Below, piece by piece: positions 13,709-19,713 of a stretch of DNA of 19,713 nt (its first letter is position 1; the number at the start of each line of letters is the position of its first letter). Origin of the DNA: HGM13006 sp963650135 (GTDB lineage: Bacteria; Bacillota; Clostridia; Oscillospirales; Oscillospiraceae); NCBI GenBank assembly GCA_963650135.1, contig CAVJLG010000041.1:1-19713 (forward strand), in the 5' to 3' direction. The position numbers were made by a program, and so were the translations under genes. Under the pieces are notes generated by a model, which did no database searches, had not been told where the DNA came from, and saw nothing but the letters and a program-made list of their open reading frames with translations.

Positions 13709-15652
13709 ATGAAGCTGAAATATCCCCATCTGTTTTCCCCCATCACCATCGGGGGCGTGACCTTTAAAAATAGAATCTGGTCGGCACCGGCGGGCACCCA
13801 TCTGCTGGCGGGACTGGAGGAGTACCCCAACGAGGCGGTGATTGCCTATTACGCCAACAAGGCCAAGGGCGGCAGCGCCAATATTACATTTTCCGCGCAG
13901 AACATGGACATCTATCGGCCCAACGACGACGTACATGCCCATGAGAATATCTTCCCTCAGAAGAACCATCGGATGTGGCGGCAGCTCACCGATGCGGTGC
14001 ACTACTATGGGGCGAAAATCTCCCTGGAGCTGCTGGCCTTTGAGTACCACGGCTATGACGACGACGGCAATCTTGTATCCTACACCGTCAACGGCCATGG
14101 CAAGCGCTATCCCAAGCTCACAAAGCCGGTGATGGAGCGGATTGCAGCCAGCTATGCCGATGCGGCGGAGGCGGCGCTGGACTGCGGCTTTGATATGATT
14201 CTGATTCACGGCGGTCATGGGCTGGTGCTGTCTCAGATGCTCTCGCCCAAGTTCAACACCCGGAAGGACGAATTCGGCGGAAGCCTTGAAAACCGGGCAA
14301 AGTTCCCCATTATGATTCTGGACGCTATCCGGAAGCGGGTGGGCCGGAAGCTGCTGATTGAATATCGGATCTCCGGCAGTGAGTTCACCGACGGCGGCTT
14401 TACCACCAAGGACTGCGTGGAATTCTTGAAGCTGGTGCAGGATAAAATCGACATTGCCCATATTTCCTGCGGCAGCTTTTACAGTGAGACGGAGCACATT
14501 ATGCACCCCAACAACTTCCTGCCCGCGGGCTGCAATGCGTATCTGGCCCGGGAGGTCAAGGAGAGCGGGGAGATTCATATTCCCGTGCTGACCCTGGGCG
14601 CGTTCCAGCAGCCGGAGCTGATGGAAGAGACGATTGCCACCGGCGGCGCGGATTTGGTCGCTATGGCAAGAGGTACGATTTCTGACGCCTACGCACCGGA
14701 TAAGGCCCTCCATGGTAAGGAAGATGAGATCATTCCCTGCATTCGCTGCTTCCACTGCCTGGATTATGGACGGAACACGGCCTTTGCCTGCTCGGTCAAC
14801 CCCACGGTGGGCCGGGAATACCGTCTGAAGCTGCTGGAAGAGCCGCCCAAGGAAAAGCGCCGTGTGGTGGTCATCGGCGGCGGCCCGGCGGGCATGGAAT
14901 CTGCAATGGTGGCAGCCCAGCGAGGCCATCAGGTGACCCTGCTGGAGCAGGCGGATCACCTGGGCGGCAAGCTGATTTTCTCCCGGCAGGTGGCTTTTAA
15001 GAAGGTGCTGGAGAACTTTATGGACTACCAGATTCACATGCTGGACAAGTTGGGGGTGGATGTGCGGCTTTCCACCAAGGCAACCCCTGAGATGGTGGAG
15101 GCGATGGAGCCCGATGCGGTGATTGCAGCCGTGGGCGCAGATGCGGTGATTCCGCCCATTCCCGGCGTTCATGGAGACAATGTGATTACTGCCGAGGAAT
15201 GCTATCGGAAGGGCCTGACTGGGGAAGACATGGGCGACAATATTGCGGTGCTGGGCGGCGGTCTGGTGGGCTGTGAGACGGCGCTGTATCTGGCCATGTA
15301 TCTCCATAAGCGTGTTACCCTGGTGGAAATGGCCCAGAGCGTTGCCCTGGAGGACTATTCCATCCCCCGGCAGGCGCTGATTGAGCATCTCAATGAATAT
15401 GTGACTTGTTATTGCGGCGTAAAATGCACCGGTATCACGGACGAGGGCATGGCGGTAGCGGACAGCTACGGAAACCATGCGGTGCTTCCGGCGGATACGG
15501 TGGTATTGGCGGCAGGTATGCGGGCAAGAGCCCAGCAGGCGGAGGAATTCCGTGGGCTGAGCCTGTTCTTTGAGCCCGTGGGCGACTGCGTGGTGGCAAA
15601 GAATGTCCGCGGCGCGACCCGGTCCGGGTATGACGCTGCATCGAGAATTTAA
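13709..15652 (+). CDS. NADH:flavin oxidoreductase, OYE/4Fe-4S/FAD type, with intact active-site motif
   Basis: This 647-residue paralogue of the preceding enzyme has the same domain order. The FMN barrel includes HGGHGLVLSQMLSP (167-180), the conserved His-x2-His segment of active OYE-like reductases, followed by RKDEFGGSLENR. The cluster ligands are C344-x2-C347-x2-C350-x10-C361. FAD and NAD motifs are VVIGGGPAG (387-395) and VLGGGLVG (514-521). It should reduce an activated C=C or a related bond using NAD(P)H; family members include BaiCD/BaiH, dienoyl-CoA reductase, enoate reductase and TMADH. The ATG at 13709 is chosen for its GGAGG (13696-13700); the frame is open further upstream but without a ribosome site. 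Together with the preceding gene it may form a heteromeric or sequential pair. The substrate cannot be assigned. Confidence 0.93.
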   Translation: MKLKYPHLFSPITIGGVTFKNRIWSAPAGTHLLAGLEEYPNEAVIAYYANKAKGGSANITFSAQNMDIYRPNDDVHAHENIFPQKNHRMWRQLTDAVHYYGAKISLELLAFEYHGYDDDGNLVSYTVNGHGKRYPKLTKPVMERIAASYADAAEAALDCGFDMILIHGGHGLVLSQMLSPKFNTRKDEFGGSLENRAKFPIMILDAIRKRVGRKLLIEYRISGSEFTDGGFTTKDCVEFLKLVQDKIDIAHISCGSFYSETEHIMHPNNFLPAGCNAYLAREVKESGEIHIPVLTLGAFQQPELMEETIATGGADLVAMARGTISDAYAPDKALHGKEDEIIPCIRCFHCLDYGRNTAFACSVNPTVGREYRLKLLEEPPKEKRRVVVIGGGPAGMESAMVAAQRGHQVTLLEQADHLGGKLIFSRQVAFKKVLENFMDYQIHMLDKLGVDVRLSTKATPEMVEAMEPDAVIAAVGADAVIPPIPGVHGDNVITAEECYRKGLTGEDMGDNIAVLGGGLVGCETALYLAMYLHKRVTLVEMAQSVALEDYSIPRQALIEHLNEYVTCYCGVKCTGITDEGMAVADSYGNHAVLPADTVVLAAGMRARAQQAEEFRGLSLFFEPVGDCVVAKNVRGATRSGYDAASRI

Positions 15653-15661
15653 CGGAATTAC

Positions 15662-15700
15662 AAGCGGCGGCCTTGGGGTGGACTCAGGGCCGCCGCTTTT
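15662..15700 (+). terminator. Terminator of the flavoenzyme genes
   Basis: AAGCGGCGGCC (15662-15672) pairs perfectly with GGCCGCCGCTT (15688-15698), followed by TT and then GTAAAGTTTTT. The outer TTACAA/TTGTAA could extend the stem past a two-base bulge. Confidence 0.9.
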
Positions 15701-15828
15701 GTAAAGTTTTTCGGCTGCGTTTTCTCAGAGATTTTACCGGAGCAGAATAGCGCATTTTACGGGGAATCCTTTATCATATGGTTGTTCCAAAATCAATTTG
15801 ACCATGTGAAGATGAAAGGATGACCAGT

Positions 15829-18312
15829 TTGAACAGAATGAAAAAGCTCTTGGCGTCGATTCTGGCGGTAAGCACCTGCATTTCTATGCTTGCTTGCGCG
15901 GTTTCGGCGACGGATGGGGAGCTCCAGACGAATCAGCAGACGGCAGCCGTGGGCTCGGAGACGGAAACCGTAGATCTTACCACCGGGTGGCGGTATCTTG
16001 ATAACAACACCGACCCCGCCGGGGATTCCACAGCAGAGGGCTATGATCGCCTGAGTTGGACGAAGGCAGACTACGACGACAGCAGTTGGAAGACAGCGGC
16101 GGGCCGATTTGGTGCAAAGCGCGGTGCTATTGCAGACCTGGGCGGCGGATGTACGCCCGATGTACTGCTGAATCAGTACATTGACGGAACTTCCGGAGAC
16201 GACATTCCTGCGTTTTTCTTCCGCACGACTTTCCAGGTGAAGGATGCCAGTGCGGTAACGAAGCTTCAGGGGCAGCTCCAGTATGACGATGCGGCAATTG
16301 TTTATATCAACGGCGTTGAGGTTGCAGCATTTGATGAGCCGGACGGCGGCTTTGCTTCCAATCTGTCCTATGGCGGCTCCAATGCAGCGGACCCCAAAAC
16401 CGGAAACATTGCAGTGACGGATACCTCCATGCTGGTGGATGGCACCAATGTCCTGGCGGTGGAGCTCCATCAGGGGCGCGCTTCCAGCTCGGACATTTAC
16501 CTGGCGGTCAACGAGCTTACCGCTTCTTCGGAGCCGGAGAGTAAGGAATTGGCGGTGGACAGCCTGACGGTCAACATCGGCGCAACGGAGGATTGCCTGG
16601 GTATCACCTGGTATGACACCGAATCCACGGCAGGGGTACTGCATTTTGGCGGGAAGGATTATACCGCTGAGGTAAAGCAGGCCTCTAAGACGGGATATTA
16701 CGTCAACCATGTGGATCTCAGCGGTCTGGAGCCCTCCACGAAATACACCTATACCATCTCCGTTGGGGAGAAGACCTCCAAGGTGTACACCTATGAAACC
16801 CCTGCCTTCGGTTCTGACAGCTTCAGCTTTGCAGCAGTGGGCGACCCGCAGCTCTACTACAGCTCGCTGGACAAGAACGTTGAAGGCTGGACCAAGACTG
16901 TCAACGAGGTGCTCTCCGACGGCACGGACTACAGCTTCCTGTTCTCTCTGGGCGACCAGATCAACGAATACTATGCGGCGGACGGCTCCAACCTCGACAA
17001 GGTGGAGACGGAGTACAGCGGCTTTTTCAAGAATGAAAACCTCAGCTCCATTGCACTGGCTACCCTGGTGGGCAACCATGACAACGGCAACAATTCTACC
17101 CTGTATACCGAGCATTTTCAGATGCCCGGAGTGACCTCCTACGGTCAGAACAAGGAGGGGGACGGCGACTACAGCTTTACCTATGGCGGCGTGCAGTTTA
17201 TGGTGCTGAACACCTCTAATCTGTCCATTGCGGAGCACAAGGCATTCCTGGAGGATACGCTGAAGAAGAACCCCAACGCCAACTGGAATGTGGTTTGCTT
17301 CCATAAGTCCATGTATTCCGTGGCAAGCCATGTAACCGAAAGCGACATTGTGCAGCTGCGGACCGGCCTTAGCCCCATCTTTAAAGCGCTGGGCATTGAT
17401 GTGGTGCTCCAGGGGCATGACCATGTGTATGCAAGAAGCTACATCATGGGCGGCGAAGACGGCATGACCGCAGACGTTCAGCGGACCCAGGACGGCAAGG
17501 CGCTGACCGATATCTATGCACCGGACGGCGTGCAGTATGTGACCCTGAACTCCGGTTCCGGCTCTAAGTTCTACAACATTACCAGCGAGGCCTTCACCTA
17601 CACTGCAGTACAGAACCAGGAGAAGGTTCCCAACTACTCCAAGGTTTCCGTTACCCCTGAAACCTTCACCGTAACCACCTATCGTACCAGCGACCAGAGC
17701 GTGGTGGATACCTTCACCCTGCACAAGGAAAAGGTACCCTGTGATGGTGGCGATGAGTGCCCCACCAAGGGATTTTCCGATGTGGATCAGAGCGAATACT
17801 ACCATGAGGCTGTGGATCAGCTCTACACCGACGGCATTATGATTGGATATAGCGACACCACCTATGGCATTGACCAGCCCATGACCCGCGGTATGGTGAT
17901 GACCGCCCTCTATCGGATGGCAGGCAGCCCCGAGGTAACCGGAAGTGCAACCTTCACGGACCTTCGCAAGGATGCTTATTATGAAAAGGCCGTCATTTGG
18001 GCGGAGCAGAACGGCATTGCCCAGGGCTACGACAAGACCACCTTTGCACCGGAGCAGAATGTAAGCCGCCAGGAGATGGCTACATTCCTCTACCGGTATG
18101 CAAAACTCCAGGGCATGGACGTAAGCGGGCAGAACGATCTTTCCGGCTACCAGGACGGCGGTGATGTGAGTCCGTATGCAAAGGCAGCGGTGGCATGGGC
18201 AGTGGATGCCGGAATCATCAAGGGATATTCCACGGATACGCTGATACCCCAGGGCGATTTGCTGAGACAGCAGTGCGCCGCGATGCTCTATCGCCTGCGC
18301 AGTGCGGCATAA
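15829..18312 (+). CDS. Secreted calcineurin-like metallophosphatase with three SLH domains
   Basis: This 827-residue surface enzyme has a signal peptide (MNRMKKLLASILAVSTCISM, cleavage likely after AVSA), then a galactose-binding-like domain (about 30-225) and a fibronectin-III-like, purple-acid-phosphatase-type domain (about 235-325). The metallophosphoesterase domain (330-620) carries GDPQ (338-341), GDQIN (375-379), GNHDN (415-419), His492 in CFHKS and GHDHVYARSY (529-538), a full set of metal ligands. Three SLH repeats (about 648-827) would anchor it to secondary wall polymer. It probably hydrolyses phosphomono- or diesters outside the cell. TTG at 15829 is chosen because AAAGGA (15815-15820) lies 8 nt before it. 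The ATG at 15820 is too close to that site and the ATG at 15838 is rather far. No clear sigma-A promoter was found upstream. Confidence 0.9.
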   Translation: MNRMKKLLASILAVSTCISMLACAVSATDGELQTNQQTAAVGSETETVDLTTGWRYLDNNTDPAGDSTAEGYDRLSWTKADYDDSSWKTAAGRFGAKRGAIADLGGGCTPDVLLNQYIDGTSGDDIPAFFFRTTFQVKDASAVTKLQGQLQYDDAAIVYINGVEVAAFDEPDGGFASNLSYGGSNAADPKTGNIAVTDTSMLVDGTNVLAVELHQGRASSSDIYLAVNELTASSEPESKELAVDSLTVNIGATEDCLGITWYDTESTAGVLHFGGKDYTAEVKQASKTGYYVNHVDLSGLEPSTKYTYTISVGEKTSKVYTYETPAFGSDSFSFAAVGDPQLYYSSLDKNVEGWTKTVNEVLSDGTDYSFLFSLGDQINEYYAADGSNLDKVETEYSGFFKNENLSSIALATLVGNHDNGNNSTLYTEHFQMPGVTSYGQNKEGDGDYSFTYGGVQFMVLNTSNLSIAEHKAFLEDTLKKNPNANWNVVCFHKSMYSVASHVTESDIVQLRTGLSPIFKALGIDVVLQGHDHVYARSYIMGGEDGMTADVQRTQDGKALTDIYAPDGVQYVTLNSGSGSKFYNITSEAFTYTAVQNQEKVPNYSKVSVTPETFTVTTYRTSDQSVVDTFTLHKEKVPCDGGDECPTKGFSDVDQSEYYHEAVDQLYTDGIMIGYSDTTYGIDQPMTRGMVMTALYRMAGSPEVTGSATFTDLRKDAYYEKAVIWAEQNGIAQGYDKTTFAPEQNVSRQEMATFLYRYAKLQGMDVSGQNDLSGYQDGGDVSPYAKAAVAWAVDAGIIKGYSTDTLIPQGDLLRQQCAAMLYRLRSAA

Positions 18313-18318
18313 AACCAA

Positions 18319-18358
18319 GAAAAAGGGCTCAGGGAAATTTCCCTGGGCCTTTTCTTAT
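18319..18358 (+). terminator. Terminator of the metallophosphatase gene
   Basis: The near-palindrome AAAAAGGGCTCAGGGAAATT and its complement (core CAGGGAAA/TTTCCCTG) has a T-rich 3' arm and tail CCTTTTCTTATATTTT. It begins 6 bp after the stop codon. The A-rich 5' arm could allow some function in the other direction, but no convergent gene is present. Confidence 0.85.
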
Positions 18359-18445
18359 ATTTTACGCGGAACTGTCTGCGTATTTTACCGGGACGCGATA
18401 GGATAAACATAGCCGCAAAAGCTGACAGGCGGCAGGTAGGAGACG

Positions 18446-19609
18446 ATGAATATGAAACGGCGGAAGCTTCGGCTGCATTGGGAAAAGCTGATTTGCCTGG
18501 GTATGATGATGGCAACGATGGTGGGCATTCTGATGATTCAGTGGAATGAAATCAATACGTTCCGGATGGTCAATAACGACAGCCTGCACTATGTGCGAGG
18601 GTATGTGGAATCGGTAGACAGCGAGCAGCTGGAGGCGGACACCCTGGAGCCGGATCGGCAGGTGGGCGTGCAAATGCTTACGGTGAAGCTCCTGGCGGGA
18701 GCAGAGCAAGGGCAGACGGTAAGCGTGACCAACTATGTGACCCGAACCCTGAATGTAGTAGCCGAGCAGGGCATGACCATTGTAATTTGCGTGGATCAGC
18801 CGGAAAATGCGGCGCCCTATTATACGGTGTTTAATTACTACCGGGTGCCGTGGCTGATTTTCACCGTGGCGATTTTCGTGGTGATCGTACTGGCGGTGGG
18901 CCGGGGGAAGGGTGGCTGGTCGCTGCTGGGACTGGGCTATACCGTGTTTGTAATCCTGTTTTTCCTGATGCAGGCGGTTTTTCACGGCTGGAACGTCATG
19001 ACCTCGGTGGTGGCGACCATTGCGGCGGGAACCTTTGCGGCGCTGATTCTGCTGGGCGGCATTGGGAGAAAAACCTTTGCAGCGTCGGCAGCAACGCTGT
19101 TGGGCACGGCACTGTCCGGAATCCTGTTCTGGATTTTCTCTGGTGTGCTGCATATTTCCGGCTATAACCTGGATTCGGCGGAGGCGCTTTTGATGATTAC
19201 TCAGTCCACAGGAATGGAGCTGCGGCCTATGCTGATGGCATCGGTGCTGATTGCGGCGCTGGGGGCGGTGATGGATGTAGGCATGTCCATTGCGGCGTCG
19301 CTGGAGGAAATTCATACGCTCAATCCAGCCATGAATGCCCGGGCGTTGATGGGGTCTGGCATGCGCATCGGCAGGGACATGATCGGCACCATGACCAACA
19401 CCTTGATTCTGGCCTATACCGGTACGGCCCTGACCACGATGATTTTACTGCTGGCCTATGGCTATGATATGGGGCACCTGCTCAATTCCGACTATCTTGC
19501 CATGGAGCTGGCCCAGGGACTTGCCTCCACTGGCGGCGTGGTGCTGACGGTACCGGTGGCGTCGGCAATTTCGGCGCTGGTGTATACCAAGGGTGAGAAA
19601 AAAGCATAA
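18446..19609 (+). CDS. YibE/F family multipass membrane protein
   Basis: This is a 387-residue integral membrane protein. A basic N-terminus precedes helix 1 (about 16-34), and an extracytoplasmic beta-rich segment of about 90 residues follows (35-125, with QTVSVTNYVTRTLNVV). Six or seven further helices follow, including WLIFTVAIFVVIVLAVG (about 133-149). A polar loop matches the family: DVGMSIAASLEEIHTLNP, then GMRIGRDMIGTMTNTLILAY. The function of YibE/F proteins is not established; a transport role has been suggested. TAGGAG (18437-18442) supports the ATG. The stop codon TAA directly touches the putative IS end at 19610, so the native 3' region and terminator may have been displaced, although the length looks normal for the family. 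Confidence 0.92.
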   Translation: MNMKRRKLRLHWEKLICLGMMMATMVGILMIQWNEINTFRMVNNDSLHYVRGYVESVDSEQLEADTLEPDRQVGVQMLTVKLLAGAEQGQTVSVTNYVTRTLNVVAEQGMTIVICVDQPENAAPYYTVFNYYRVPWLIFTVAIFVVIVLAVGRGKGGWSLLGLGYTVFVILFFLMQAVFHGWNVMTSVVATIAAGTFAALILLGGIGRKTFAASAATLLGTALSGILFWIFSGVLHISGYNLDSAEALLMITQSTGMELRPMLMASVLIAALGAVMDVGMSIAASLEEIHTLNPAMNARALMGSGMRIGRDMIGTMTNTLILAYTGTALTTMILLLAYGYDMGHLLNSDYLAMELAQGLASTGGVVLTVPVASAISALVYTKGEKKA

Positions 19610-19713
19610 GGCAATACCGCACAGAAAAACAAAACGAAGCCAAATTGTGATATAATGAACGCATGGATAAACAGATGACAATATCCGCATTCAGCGATGA
19701 GTTGGCGCAGGTG
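19610..19713 (+). mobile_element. Left end of a probable insertion sequence (runs off window)
   Basis: GGCAATACCGCACA (19610-19623) begins directly after the TAA of the YibE/F gene. It resembles the ends of the MITE-like element and of the hairpin at 5813-5847. An extended -10 box TGATATAAT (19648-19656) and a short ORF follow. The terminal repeat next to a gene end, the compact leader and the downstream coding start are what the end of an IS looks like. The other end lies outside the window, so this is inferred. Confidence 0.45.
19663..19713 (+). CDS. Probable transposase, first 17 codons (partial)
   Basis: Only MDKQMTISAFSDELAQV is visible before the window ends. The ATG is preceded by TGATATAAT but by no clear ribosome site, which is common for transposases. 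The opening resembles, from memory, starts of IS5-type transposases of Firmicutes (short polar start with a T-x-S/D-x-F pattern), but 17 residues cannot prove it. The adjacent GGCAATACC terminal sequence is the main support. Confidence 0.4.
   Translation, partial: MDKQMTISAFSDELAQV

Noticed and set aside
13472..15478. A 668-codon minus-strand open frame opposite the second flavoenzyme; also similar long frames at 3782-5440, 2157-3368 and 18362-19315.
   Set aside because: All are antisense frames kept open by GC-rich third codon positions; none has a ribosome site or domain.
15720..15800. Possible sigma-E-like promoter (CATATGGT with an AT-rich upstream box) before the metallophosphatase gene.
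   Set aside because: Two mismatches in the -10 box and no proper -35 box; not better than chance.
15793..18318. An 841-codon minus-strand open frame opposite the metallophosphatase.
   Set aside because: It is an antisense shadow of a gene with clear catalytic motifs and SLH domains; its own product shows no recognisable domain.
1..19713. tRNA or rRNA genes.
   Set aside because: I saw no CCA-ended cloverleaf or conserved rRNA segment on either strand; a dedicated scan was not possible.

Overview
The window looks like chromosomal DNA of an anaerobic, spore-forming, moderately GC-rich Clostridia, probably a gut member of the Oscillospirales. The reasons are strong AGGAGG-type ribosome sites, near-consensus TTGACA/TATAAT promoters, a YtrA-type GntR regulator with its ABC ATPase, a SpoIIQ-like forespore protein behind a textbook sigma-F promoter, a short glutamate kinase without PUA domain, SLH surface anchors, and abundant anaerobic flavo-iron-sulfur reductases. 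The genus is inferred; there is no rRNA or other marker here. Gene density is high and genes lie on both strands.

Layout. Positions 1-1340 (minus): an autoregulated GntR/YtrA repressor and an ABC ATPase that runs off the left edge. Positions 1338-1499: an unnamed MITE-like imperfect palindrome inserted right against the -35 box of that operon. Positions 1503-3433 (minus): a solitary lipoprotein solute-binding protein with its own promoter and terminator. Positions 3553-6560 (plus): an operon of three tandem, divergent SnoaL/NTF2-like proteins and a fourth helical protein of unknown family. Positions 6578-8670 (minus): proB-proA for proline synthesis. Positions 8711-8871: a gene-poor stretch with strong hairpins and two tiny overlapping ORFs on the minus strand. 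Positions 8887-9627 (minus): the SpoIIQ-like M23 peptidase. Positions 9711-15700 (plus): a strongly promoted beta-helix protein with fifteen Gly-Gly-Pro repeats, then two TMADH/2,4-dienoyl-CoA-reductase-type flavoenzymes. Positions 15829-18358 (plus): a secreted metallophosphatase with three SLH domains. Positions 18446-19609 (plus): a YibE/F membrane protein, immediately followed by the apparent left end of an insertion sequence and the first codons of its probable transposase.

How the genes may work together. The most interesting content is the pairing of SnoaL-like proteins (the fold of the bile-acid dehydratase BaiE and of scytalone dehydratase) with two Old-Yellow-Enzyme/Fe-S/FAD reductases (the family of BaiCD/BaiH, enoate reductases and dienoyl-CoA reductase). 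Dehydration followed by reduction of the resulting double bond is the chemistry this combination performs elsewhere. The window could therefore hold an undescribed dehydroxylation or ene-reduction system for a cyclic or aromatic gut substrate. Only two of the three SnoaL proteins and one of the two reductases keep recognisable candidate catalytic positions, which suggests catalytic/non-catalytic partnerships. The substrate is unknown, and the two gene groups are separated by proBA and spoIIQ, so the link is an inference. A second thread is mobile DNA: the MITE, a short hairpin inside the SnoaL operon and the IS end at the right edge share a related terminal sequence.
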